Positions 1 to 5,957 of a stretch of 6,423 nt of DNA are shown here, in pieces (the first letter of the stretch is position 1; every line of letters begins with the position of its first letter). The position numbers and the translations under genes were made by a program. The notes below the pieces were generated by a model. It worked only from the letters and a program-made list of their open reading frames with translations, was not told the origin of the DNA and searched no databases. The stretch comes from Paracoccaceae bacterium (GTDB taxonomy: Bacteria; Pseudomonadota; Alphaproteobacteria; Rhodobacterales; Rhodobacteraceae): positions 1 to 6,423 of the forward strand of contig JAAEZW010000115.1 of the NCBI GenBank assembly GCA_018222665.1, in the 5' to 3' direction.

Positions 1-23
1 TCGGAACGCGTCAGCTGTATCAT

Positions 24-102
24 GATAAAAACTCATATTATTATGTCACATATGATATATAAATTGGAAAATGTATAATGTACATATAAGCGTAACGCAT
101 AT
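24..102 (+). promoter_or_regulatory. AT-rich upstream/promoter region of gcdH
   Basis: This stretch is much richer in A and T than the genes that follow. A perfect -10-like hexamer TATAAT lies at 74-79, but no convincing -35 sits 16-18 bases upstream (the spot at 51-56 reads TATGAT). Two short palindromes could be regulator sites: TATGT-C-ACATA at 42-52 and ATGTACAT at 78-85, the second overlapping the edge of the -10. Genes for glutaryl-CoA dehydrogenase often lie next to a LysR-type regulator, but none can be recognised here. Minus-strand ATGs at 36 and 23 could begin a divergent gene leaving the left edge, but too few codons remain to judge. Confidence 0.3.
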
Positions 103-117
103 ATGATGGAGCATCCA

Positions 118-1338
118 ATGTTAGATAAACCCATGCTAAAGGCCAAAGACGCACCTGATTTATCCAGCTATGATTGGGCCGATCCCTTTATGTTAGAGGA
201 TCAATTGACCGAGGATGAGCGCCTAACCCGTGATAGCGCACGCGCCTTTGCCCAAGAAAAACTGCAACCTCGCGTGATCAATGCCTATCGCGAAGAAGAG
301 GTCGCGCCAGAGATTTTCCGTCAGATGGGCGACATGGGTTTGTTGGGCATCACAGTTCCAGAGGAATACGGCGGGCTAGGGGCAGGGTATGTAACCTACG
401 GCCTTGTTGCGCGTGAAATTGAACGTGTGGACAGCGGATATCGGTCAATGATGTCGGTACAATCATCCTTGGTGATGTATCCAATTTACGCTTATGGCAG
501 CGAAGAACAGCGTCAAAAATATCTCCCCGGTTTGGCCAGTGGTGAATTGATCGGCTGTTTTGGTTTGACCGAACCTGATGCGGGGTCTGATCCTGCGGGG
601 ATGAAAACACGCGCTGAAAAAACGGCGAACGGGTATCGGATCACCGGATCAAAAATGTGGATTTCCAATTCCCCCTTGGCGGATGTCTTTGTGATTTGGG
701 CCAAATCCGAGGTGCATGATGGTAAAATCCGTGGTTTCATCCTTGAAAAAGGGATGAAGGGCCTAAGTGCGCCGAAAATCGGTGGAAAACTATCGCTTCG
801 CGCCTCTGTCACAGGGGAAGTTGTCATGGACGGTGTTGAGGTTGGTGATGATGCATTGCTGCCCCATGTCAGCGGTTTGAAGGGCCCGTTTGGCTGTCTG
901 AACCGCGCACGTTATGGGATTAGCTGGGGCGTTTTGGGCTCGGCCGAGTTCTGCTGGCACGCAGCGCGTCAATACGGTTTGGATCGCAAACAATTCAACC
1001 GTCCAATTGCTCAAACGCAGCTCTTCCAAAAGAAATTGGCCGATATTCAAACCGAAATCACACTGGGCCTTCAGGCCGCGCTACGTGTAGGGCGTTTGAT
1101 GGACCAGGCCCGTGCAGCGCCTGAAATGATTTCCATGATCAAACGCAATAACTGTGGCAAAGCTTTGGATATCGCTCGGACAACACGGGATATGCATGGC
1201 GGAAACGGGATTTCAGAGGAATTCCAAATCATGCGCCATATGTGCAATCTGGAAACGGTGAACACCTATGAAGGAACGCATGATGTCCATGCCCTGATCC
1301 TGGGACGTGCGCAGACTGGTTTGCAAGCCTTCTTTTAA
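118..1338 (+). CDS. gcdH: Glutaryl-CoA dehydrogenase (decarboxylating type)
   Basis: This is an FAD-dependent acyl-CoA dehydrogenase that oxidises and decarboxylates glutaryl-CoA to crotonyl-CoA, passing electrons to ETF in the cytoplasm. The pathway is lysine, tryptophan or glutarate breakdown. The protein aligns by eye with human GCDH almost without gaps from about residue 90. Residues counted from the 118 start: the [12 protein letters not shown] block carries Arg109, which matches the glutarate-carboxylate-binding Arg94; Glu102 matches Glu87; [14 protein letters not shown] is at about 146-159 and MWISNS at 180-185; [16 protein letters not shown] places the catalytic base at Glu385, preceded by Tyr384. 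The retained Glu/Tyr pair argues for the decarboxylating form. An in-frame ATG at 103 would add five residues, but GGAG at 108-111, six bases before 118, supports 118. At 406 residues the length is normal. The stop overlaps the next start (TAATG), so the two genes should be co-translated. Confidence 0.95.
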   Translation: MLDKPMLKAKDAPDLSSYDWADPFMLEDQLTEDERLTRDSARAFAQEKLQPRVINAYREEEVAPEIFRQMGDMGLLGITVPEEYGGLGAGYVTYGLVAREIERVDSGYRSMMSVQSSLVMYPIYAYGSEEQRQKYLPGLASGELIGCFGLTEPDAGSDPAGMKTRAEKTANGYRITGSKMWISNSPLADVFVIWAKSEVHDGKIRGFILEKGMKGLSAPKIGGKLSLRASVTGEVVMDGVEVGDDALLPHVSGLKGPFGCLNRARYGISWGVLGSAEFCWHAARQYGLDRKQFNRPIAQTQLFQKKLADIQTEITLGLQAALRVGRLMDQARAAPEMISMIKRNNCGKALDIARTTRDMHGGNGISEEFQIMRHMCNLETVNTYEGTHDVHALILGRAQTGLQAFF

Positions 1339-2597
1339 TGTCGCGCAATCATTGGCGGAATGCAGCGGTTGAACAGGTTGCATTCCCACCTTTAACCGAC
1401 AACATCACAGTCGATCTAGTCGTGATTGGTGGCGGCTTCACGGGGCTGAACGCGGCGCGTGTTGCCGCGCGCGAAGGGTTGCGCGTATGCCTGATTGAGG
1501 CGAACACTATCGGACATGGTGGGTCAGGGCGCAATGTTGGGTTGGTCAATGCGGGACTGTGGTTGCCCCCAGATCAGATCAAACAAACGCTGGGGGATAC
1601 ACGTGGCGAACGCCTGATTAACGATTTGGGAACGGGTCCCGATCGCGTCTTTGATTTGATAAAAACCTATGAAATACAATGTGATGCGAATCGAAGTGGA
1701 ACCTTGCATCTTGCGCACTCGAGTCAGGCAATTTCTGATCTGCGCGGACGCGAAAAACAATGGCAAAGCCGTGGTGCGCCAGTCACACTGTTGGATTCGC
1801 AGACCACGGCGCACCATGTGGGCAGTGACATGTATCACGCGGCTTTGTTTGATGCACGCGCTGGCGTAATTCAACCGCTGGACTATGCACGCGGTTTGGC
1901 ACGCGCTGCTGCAGAAGAGGGCGTGCAAATTTACGAAAAAACGGCCGCAGTTCGCATCAAACGGGATGATATTTGGCACGTCACGACAAACGATGGGCAT
2001 GTCCGGTCATCAAAACTATTGATTGCGACGAATGCATATAACAAGTTAACACCTGCAACAAAGCTATACGACACATCAATTGTGTCGTATTTTCAATGTG
2101 TTAGTCAGAAATTAGCACTGCGTGATTTTGATGCCATTTTGCCCGATCACCATGGGTGTTGGGATACCGCTTTGATTATGAGTTCGTTTCGCAAAACGCG
2201 CGACAACCGATTGGTCTTTGGCGCCATGGGAGAAACCAGTGACACCATTGGGCGTCACATTCACGATGGATGGGCGCAGCGTGCAATTCAGCGGATTTTT
2301 CCAAATGTGACCATCGAATTATCACAATCATGGTCAGGCCAGATTGCAATGACAAAAAACAAAGTACCTGAAATTGTGAGGTTTGACAAAGATGGATATG
2401 CGATATTTGGGTATTCGGGCCGTGGGATTGCACCAGGGACAGTTCTGGGGGAGCAGTTTGGAAAATATACTGTGACAGAAGATGAAAGCGATCTTTGTTT
2501 AAAGTTAACAGATAATTATCGTGAAACATTTACCAATTTGAAATCTAGATACTATGAGAGCGGAGCACGCGTTTTCCATATAATTAACAATAGGTGA
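1338..2597 (+). CDS. FAD-dependent amine/amino-acid oxidase, DAO family (PuuB/OrdL/pipecolate-oxidase-like)
   Basis: This 419-residue cytoplasmic flavoenzyme is of the DAO/DadA superfamily. The N-terminal Rossmann dinucleotide fold is clear: VVIGGGFTG at 28-36 is the GxGxxG loop, and an acidic residue ends the second strand (LIEA, Glu54). GGSGRNVG at 61-68 matches the GASGRNGG flavin-contact segment of PuuB/OrdL-type oxidases. The C-terminal block GYSGRGIAPGTVLG (358-371) is the second FAD-binding motif of the family. Such enzymes oxidise secondary amines or amino acids, for example gamma-glutamylputrescine, sarcosine or L-pipecolate; the substrate cannot be read from the sequence. The ATG overlaps the gcdH stop by one base (TAATG) and has no Shine-Dalgarno of its own, so translation probably depends on coupling. 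This supports a joint role, perhaps oxidation of a lysine-derived intermediate such as pipecolate upstream of glutaryl-CoA (inference). The last roughly 60 codons are more AT-rich than the rest. Confidence 0.85.
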   Translation: MSRNHWRNAAVEQVAFPPLTDNITVDLVVIGGGFTGLNAARVAAREGLRVCLIEANTIGHGGSGRNVGLVNAGLWLPPDQIKQTLGDTRGERLINDLGTGPDRVFDLIKTYEIQCDANRSGTLHLAHSSQAISDLRGREKQWQSRGAPVTLLDSQTTAHHVGSDMYHAALFDARAGVIQPLDYARGLARAAAEEGVQIYEKTAAVRIKRDDIWHVTTNDGHVRSSKLLIATNAYNKLTPATKLYDTSIVSYFQCVSQKLALRDFDAILPDHHGCWDTALIMSSFRKTRDNRLVFGAMGETSDTIGRHIHDGWAQRAIQRIFPNVTIELSQSWSGQIAMTKNKVPEIVRFDKDGYAIFGYSGRGIAPGTVLGEQFGKYTVTEDESDLCLKLTDNYRETFTNLKSRYYESGARVFHIINNR

Positions 2598-2607
2598 GAC
2601 GTGAGTA

Positions 2608-2650
2608 GCATTGATTTTTTATCAAAGGCGTGCACAAAAATTATCAATGC
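2608..2650 (+). repeat. Inverted repeat just after the gcdH-oxidase pair
   Basis: GCATTGAT (2608-2615) and ATCAATGC (2643-2650) are a perfect 8-base inverted pair. The adjoining T and A runs can extend the stem across a two-base bulge. A smaller hairpin TTGAT-TTTTT-ATCAA (2611-2625) is nested in its left arm. It starts 10 bases after the oxidase stop and may help end or protect the mRNA 3' end. There is no T-run after the stem, so it is not a standard intrinsic terminator. Confidence 0.35.
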
Positions 2651-2809
2651 CCCAAGCGTATAATGTAAATTATGTTAAATTATAAATTAGAAAAGAACTC
2701 CAGTGAAGATGGATTTAACGAATTTCATTATAAAAAATGTGCGTGGCCAAGGACACAGAAGAGTTGTGGAACTTTTCCGGTTTTCCGGTGGTTGGGTGGG
2801 GCGTGTATT

Positions 2810-2836
2810 TTGACGACTAACCAACGCTTGTATACT
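2810..2836 (+). promoter_or_regulatory. Promoter-like pair upstream of the terminator
   Basis: TTGACG at 2810-2815 matches five of six bases of the sigma-70 -35 box, and TATACT at 2831-2836 matches five of six of the -10 box. The 15-base spacer is short of the preferred 17, which lowers confidence. Transcription would start near 2843 and could only make a short RNA ending at the terminator at 2909. Confidence 0.35.
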
Positions 2837-2842
2837 GAACGC

Positions 2843-2909
2843 TGCCTCATCTCCAGATTGTTTTGGGTCATGTAAAAAGGGCGGCACAATTGTTTGCACC
2901 GCCCTTTTT
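2843..2909 (+). ncRNA. Candidate short sRNA (promoter plus intrinsic terminator)
   Basis: A promoter-like pair at 2810-2836 is followed, about 30 bases after the predicted start, by a strong intrinsic terminator with a T-run on the + strand. This would give an RNA of roughly 67 bases. The unpaired 5' part includes CATCTCC (2848-2854), which is complementary to a GGAGATG-type ribosome-binding site, so base-pairing to mRNAs is conceivable. No known sRNA family was recognised. The terminator alone is well explained by the two flanking convergent genes, so this call is tentative. Confidence 0.25.
2874..2909. terminator. Bidirectional intrinsic terminator between the oxidase and tsf
   Basis: AAAAAGGGCGG (2874-2884) and CCGCCCTTTTT (2899-2909) form a perfect 11-base stem around a 14-base loop. 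The GC-rich core flanked by A and T runs gives a U-tract in either direction. Reading leftwards it lies 16 bases beyond the tsf stop codon and closes the rpsB-tsf operon. Reading rightwards it can end transcription from the gcdH side. Confidence 0.88.
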
Positions 2910-2925
2910 CGTTATGATGTCAGAA

Positions 2926-3801
2926 TTAGCCTAGTGCTGCTTTTGCAACTTCTGCGGCAAAATCTTCTTCTTTCTTCTCGATGCCTTCGCCCACTGCGAC
3001 GCGCACGTAGCCTGTGATTTCAACACCCGCTTCGTTTGCGGCTTGGGCAACGGTAACGTCTGGGTTCACAACAAAATCTTGGCCCAAAAGTGTGACTTCG
3101 CCCAAGAATTTCTTCATGCGGCCAACGATCATTTTTTCGATGACGGCCTCTGGCTTACCGCTTTCGCGGGCTTGTTCCGTTAGAACCGCTTTTTCACGCT
3201 CAACCAATTCTGGGTCCAATGAACCTTCGTTCAATGCCGCAGGGTTTGCCGCCGCGATGTGCATTGCAACTTGACGGCCGAACTCTTCGTTTGATCCGTT
3301 CATTGCAACGATAACACCGATTTGGCCCATTCCCGCTGTTGCGGCGTTGTGCACGTATGATGCAACGCTTTCGCCGTTGATTTTGACCATACGGCGCAAT
3401 GTCATGTTTTCGCCGATTGTCGCGATTTTGTCAGTTAGGATGTCGTTGACTGATTTGCCATCGACAGTCGCGTTTGCAAGTGCCTCAACATCTGCAACAC
3501 CCAATGCAGCCGTTGCAAATGAACCAACCATTTGTTGGAATTCTGCGTTTTTCGCAACAAAGTCTGTTTCTGAGTTTACTTCAACCGCAACCGCTGAACC
3601 ACCGTCAACTGCAATTGCAACCAAACCTTCTGCCGCAACACGACCAGATTTCTTAGCCGCTTTTGCCAAACCTTTGGTGCGAAGCCAGTCTACGGCCGCT
3701 TCAAAATCACCATCTGTTTCTGTCAATGCTTTTTTCGCATCCATCATGCCCGCGCCTGTGCTTTCGCGAAGCTCTTTTACCATTGCAGCTGTAATCGCCA
3801 T
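2926..3801 (-). CDS. tsf: Elongation factor Ts (EF-Ts)
   Basis: EF-Ts is the guanine-nucleotide exchange factor for EF-Tu; it displaces GDP so that EF-Tu can take GTP and aminoacyl-tRNA. The protein has 291 residues, close to the family norm. The N-terminal UBA-like domain opens [10 protein letters not shown] and carries [16 protein letters not shown] at 11-26. SETDFVAKN (77-85) contains Asp80 and Phe81, the residues that in E. coli wedge next to the EF-Tu Mg2+ site. The core follows, with [11 protein letters not shown] (159-169) and [18 protein letters not shown] (234-251). An in-frame ATG at 3822 exists, but GAGGA at 3813-3809, seven bases before 3801, fixes the start at 3801; the longer form would contain that site. 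It is the second gene of the rpsB-tsf operon, 75 bases after rpsB, and ends at a strong terminator. Confidence 0.97.
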   Translation of the reverse strand: MAITAAMVKELRESTGAGMMDAKKALTETDGDFEAAVDWLRTKGLAKAAKKSGRVAAEGLVAIAVDGGSAVAVEVNSETDFVAKNAEFQQMVGSFATAALGVADVEALANATVDGKSVNDILTDKIATIGENMTLRRMVKINGESVASYVHNAATAGMGQIGVIVAMNGSNEEFGRQVAMHIAAANPAALNEGSLDPELVEREKAVLTEQARESGKPEAVIEKMIVGRMKKFLGEVTLLGQDFVVNPDVTVAQAANEAGVEITGYVRVAVGEGIEKKEEDFAAEVAKAALG

Positions 3802-3834
3802 CTTTGGATCCTCTTTTTTCACAATAAGATAAGT

Positions 3835-3849
3835 GCGGGATGAACCCGC
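3835..3849 (-). other. Small hairpin in the rpsB-tsf spacer
   Basis: GCGGG (3835-3839) and CCCGC (3845-3849) can pair around a five-base loop in the 75-base spacer between rpsB and tsf. It has no following U-run on the transcribed strand, so it is unlikely to be a full terminator. A minor role in lowering readthrough, stabilising the mRNA or marking a processing site is possible. The stem is short and may be chance. Confidence 0.25.
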
Positions 3850-3876
3850 GCTTTGGTATGCTTTGATGAACGGCTC

Positions 3877-4635
3877 TTAAGCCTCTGCAACCGCTTCTTC
3901 GACTGGTGCATCTTCTAGTTCGCCCAAATCAACGCCTGCTGCACCCATTTGTGCGGTCATACCGGCCAATGCCGCGCGGCTCACAAGGTCACAGTATAGT
4001 GCGATTGCACGCGCTGCATCGTCGTTGCCTGGGATGATGTAATCAACGCCATCTGGTGAACAGTTTGTGTCAACAACTGCGATCACAGGGATGCCCAATT
4101 TGTTCGCTTCGGCAATCGCCAATGCTTCTTTTTTCACGTCGATCACGAATAGCAATTCTGGAACGCTACCCATTTCCGCGATGCCGCCCAATGACGCCTG
4201 AAGCTTTTCTGTTTCACGCTCTAGGTTCAAACGCTCTTTCTTGGTTAGGCCGTCTGCACCCGTTGCAAGAACTTCTGAATTTGCTTTTAGACGTGAAATC
4301 GACTGTGAAACTGTGTTCCAGTTTGTCAATGTGCCACCCAACCAGCGGTGGTTCATGTAATACTGTGCGCATTTCTCTGCTGCATCTGCTATTGGGGCTG
4401 ATGCCTGACGCTTTGTGCCAACGAACAACACACGGCCACCTTTTGCAACTGTGTCACGCACAAGTTGCAACGCTTGATCCAACATTGGAACAGTTTGCGT
4501 TAGGTCCATGATGTGGATGCCGTTGCGATCACCATAGATATATGGCCCCATGCGTGGGTTCCAACGTTGTGTTTGGTGTCCAAAGTGAACGCCTGCTTCT
4601 AGCAATTGGCGCAATGAAAACTCTGGTAGAGCCAT
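3877..4635 (-). CDS. rpsB: 30S ribosomal protein S2
   Basis: S2 is a late-assembling protein of the small ribosomal subunit and is needed to bring in S1. The 252-residue product shows the family blocks: [19 protein letters not shown] at 11-29; [10 protein letters not shown] at 69-78; [11 protein letters not shown] at 96-106; a charged helical, coiled-coil-like segment at about 112-150; and [19 protein letters not shown] (159-177) running into [25 protein letters not shown] (181-205). The acidic C-terminal tail (about 236-252) makes it slightly longer than the 241-residue E. coli protein. AAGGA at 4649-4645, nine bases upstream, supports the ATG at 4635. It is followed by tsf, the usual bacterial order. 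In E. coli S2 represses its own operon through the leader; the structured leader here would allow similar control (inference). Confidence 0.98.
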   Translation of the reverse strand: MALPEFSLRQLLEAGVHFGHQTQRWNPRMGPYIYGDRNGIHIMDLTQTVPMLDQALQLVRDTVAKGGRVLFVGTKRQASAPIADAAEKCAQYYMNHRWLGGTLTNWNTVSQSISRLKANSEVLATGADGLTKKERLNLERETEKLQASLGGIAEMGSVPELLFVIDVKKEALAIAEANKLGIPVIAVVDTNCSPDGVDYIIPGNDDAARAIALYCDLVSRAALAGMTAQMGAAGVDLGELEDAPVEEAVAEA

Positions 4636-4650
4636 TTTTCCGTTTCCTTT

Positions 4651-4722
4651 CCGGTTTCATGCCTTGGCGAGGGTGTTAGGCAAATGCCTCAACCGGTGGA
4701 CGCTTGGGGATGTCTCCCCCAA
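4651..4722 (-). promoter_or_regulatory. Structured rpsB 5' leader, candidate S2 autoregulatory element
   Basis: Read on the minus strand, three pairings stand out. First, TTGGGG and CCCCAA (4722-4717 and 4709-4704) form a 6-base hairpin with a 7-base loop. Second, CCGGTT (4696-4691) pairs with AACCGG (4656-4651), ending one base before the AAGGA ribosome-binding site. Third, inside that stem, TGCCT (4682-4678) can pair either with AGGCA at 4689-4685 or with AGGCA at 4664-4660, and these two are mutually exclusive. This layout could gate translation initiation. E. coli S2 is known to control its own mRNA leader; identity of mechanism is not shown here. Confidence 0.35.
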
Positions 4723-4757
4723 TGGCCCGAACCCCGCCTGCGGATTTCGATGTGGGT

Positions 4758-4786
4758 GCATTAGGGGGTAATCACTGATTTGACAA
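4758..4786 (-). promoter_or_regulatory. Candidate rpsB-tsf promoter
   Basis: On the minus strand TTGTCA (4786-4781) matches the -35 consensus at five of six positions. Exactly 17 bases further lies TAATGC (4763-4758), a poor -10 with only TA conserved. Strong -35 and weak -10 boxes are common in alphaproteobacteria. The predicted start near 4751 would give a leader of about 115 bases. The -35 lies inside the inverted repeat at 4762-4793. Confidence 0.45.
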
Positions 4787-4793
4787 CCCCCTA
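4762..4793. repeat. 8-base inverted repeat enclosing the rpsB -35 region
   Basis: TAGGGGGT (4762-4769) and ACCCCCTA (4786-4793) are perfect inverse complements separated by 16 bases. The arms flank the -35 box and spacer of the candidate rpsB promoter; one arm touches the -35 and the other overlaps the -10. It lies about 20 bases beyond the stop of the upstream HupE-like gene, so it may be a transcript-end hairpin, but there is no U-run. A regulator-binding site is the other reading. Confidence 0.5.
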
Positions 4794-4800
4794 CTCTGCC

Positions 4801-4825
4801 TTTTCCTGCTTATTCTACAGGAAAA
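4801..4825. repeat. Stem-loop spanning the stop codon of the HupE-like gene
   Basis: TTTTCCTG (4801-4808) and CAGGAAAA (4818-4825) form a perfect 8-base inverted repeat with a 9-base loop that contains the stop codon (TAG, 4817-4815 on the minus strand). It may protect the mRNA 3' end. It lacks the GC-rich core plus U-tract of an intrinsic terminator. Together with the neighbouring repeat at 4762-4793 it makes two consecutive hairpins between this gene and rpsB. Confidence 0.4.
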
Positions 4826-5957
4826 CGCGCTCGATAAACCAATATGCGCCGACAAAGGCAATTAATATGGACGCAGGCATCGCAATTGCGCGGCGATACC
4901 AATCAAAACGTGCGAATGGCAGGGTCAGCAAAATTGCGGCAACCGCCACGACGGTCAGCTGTCCAACCTCAACCCCGATGTTGAACCCGATTAGCGCGGG
5001 GATGAATTGCCCCTCGGGCAAACCGAAATCCCCAAGGACCGATGCAAAGCCAAGACCATGCAACAGGCCGAACCCAAAGATAATCACAGGCCGCCATGTG
5101 TTCAGCGATGTTGTCATAAGGTTTTCAACCGCCACAAATACAATGGATGCGGCTATCAGGGGTTCAACGATCGAGCCTGAGATCACAACAATTTCCAACG
5201 CTCCCAGCGCCAGCGTCACAGTGTGCGCCAAGGTAAAGGCAGAGATTTGCCAAATCAGGGCGCGCCACCCTGCCCCAAGGAAGAAGATGCCCAAAACAAA
5301 CAGGATGTGGTCCAACCCTTTGGGCACAATGTGATCAAAGCCAACGGGGATATATTCAACAAACGTGCCCCATCCTGACTTCGCTGCCTCCAAACCTGCG
5401 GCCATGATTGGATCAGATACTGTGCCTGCATCCAAAAGCTGGGTCAGTGGGTTTTCCACACCCTCTTGGCGCACCACAACCTCGCCCAGTGATTTTGGGA
5501 ATTGCACAGTGATCGGACCAGACCCCGTTATCGCGCCAGAAATCGTTGCAACGCTATAACGCGCGATTTCATCGTTATCTATGTCATCCACAGTTAATGT
5601 TATTAGGGATAATGCCAAGGGTTGACCGTTTTGGATGATTTGAATGTCATTCGATAGGTTTGGCCATGCGGTGTTAAATTCTGCGGTCAGGTCGGATACA
5701 TCCAGCCCGCGCAAACGATCATAGTCGTCGGATTGTTCGCTATCGTTCATGAAACTGAATTGCGATAAGTCTATGCCTGCCAAATAAGCCTCTGACATGA
5801 AACGCACCTTTAAATCCACCGCGTCGCGCTCTACTGTTACGGTTGCGATTGTTGGAATAGCCTCGTGCGCGGCGACATTCGATATCGTACCAAAGATCAT
5901 CAGATAGGTGATCGTTATCAATCGAAGAATGGGGGTATCCATGGAAAATAGGCGCAT
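4815..5957 (-). CDS. HupE/UreJ-family membrane protein with exported N-terminal domain
   Basis: The protein is predicted to sit in the inner membrane with a large extracytoplasmic N-terminal domain. The family is associated with nickel/cobalt handling, and metal transport is a family-level inference here. Counted from the 5957 start (380 residues), a signal peptide ends at about residue 30 (NVAA before HEAIPT), followed by a polar domain to about 200. About six hydrophobic segments follow, starting near 218, 233, 261, 288, 318 and 357. Conserved-looking polar residues sit in or beside them: GFDHI (His209), GLDHILF (His217), FTLAHTVTL (His245), LLHGLGFA (His300) and NIGVEVGQ (Glu331). These are typical of the HupE/UreJ_2 type. 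The start is uncertain: ATG 5957 and ATG 5942 both give a plausible signal peptide, and GTG 5999 would add a polar tail before it. None has a good Shine-Dalgarno. It is divergent from, and overlaps, the DUF4198-type gene. Confidence 0.8.
   Translation of the reverse strand: MRLFSMDTPILRLITITYLMIFGTISNVAAHEAIPTIATVTVERDAVDLKVRFMSEAYLAGIDLSQFSFMNDSEQSDDYDRLRGLDVSDLTAEFNTAWPNLSNDIQIIQNGQPLALSLITLTVDDIDNDEIARYSVATISGAITGSGPITVQFPKSLGEVVVRQEGVENPLTQLLDAGTVSDPIMAAGLEAAKSGWGTFVEYIPVGFDHIVPKGLDHILFVLGIFFLGAGWRALIWQISAFTLAHTVTLALGALEIVVISGSIVEPLIAASIVFVAVENLMTTSLNTWRPVIIFGFGLLHGLGFASVLGDFGLPEGQFIPALIGFNIGVEVGQLTVVAVAAILLTLPFARFDWYRRAIAMPASILIAFVGAYWFIERVFL

Larger units (their letters stand above)
2598..2925. 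other. Convergent intergenic region, no supported protein gene
   Basis: This region lies between the ends of the FAD oxidase (+) and tsf (-). From left to right it holds the inverted repeat at 2608-2650, an isolated TATAAT at 2659-2664 without a -35, an exact tandem duplication of TTTTCCGG (2773-2780 and 2781-2788), a promoter-like pair at 2810-2836, and the terminator at 2874-2909. Open frames on both strands (a 67-codon frame at 2672-2875 is the longest on +) lack Shine-Dalgarno sites, have odd composition and run into the terminator stem, so they are not called as genes. No tRNA-like fold was seen. Confidence 0.6.

Noticed and set aside
1..36. Possible divergent gene leaving the left edge (minus-strand ATG at 36 or 23)
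   Set aside because: Only 7-12 codons are visible, in two competing frames, with at best a weak ribosome-binding site; not enough to call.
1524..2000. 158-codon open frame on - opposite the FAD oxidase
   Set aside because: It is a shadow of a well-supported flavoenzyme and has no recognisable features.
73..2667. Shared 10-mer GTATAATGTA at 73-82 and 2658-2667, flanking the gcdH-oxidase pair
   Set aside because: Ten-base matches are expected by chance in 6.4 kb, more so in AT-rich intergenic DNA; the flanking bases do not match, so there is no sign of an insertion element or attachment repeat.
2773..2788. Tandem TTTTCCGG duplication
   Set aside because: There are only two copies of 8 bases with no extended array; probably replication slippage without function.
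2672..2875. 67-codon open frame on + in the intergenic region
   Set aside because: It has no Shine-Dalgarno, is rich in Cys and Trp, resembles no family I recognise, and its stop lies within the terminator stem.
3347..3832. Long open frame on + opposite tsf
   Set aside because: It is antisense to the unmistakable EF-Ts gene; the Ser/Ala/Thr-rich product is what the complementary strand of a GC-biased gene typically gives.
4780..5334. 184-codon open frame on + opposite the HupE-like gene
   Set aside because: The opposite strand encodes a protein with clear membrane segments and family motifs; this frame is a shadow with no ribosome-binding site.
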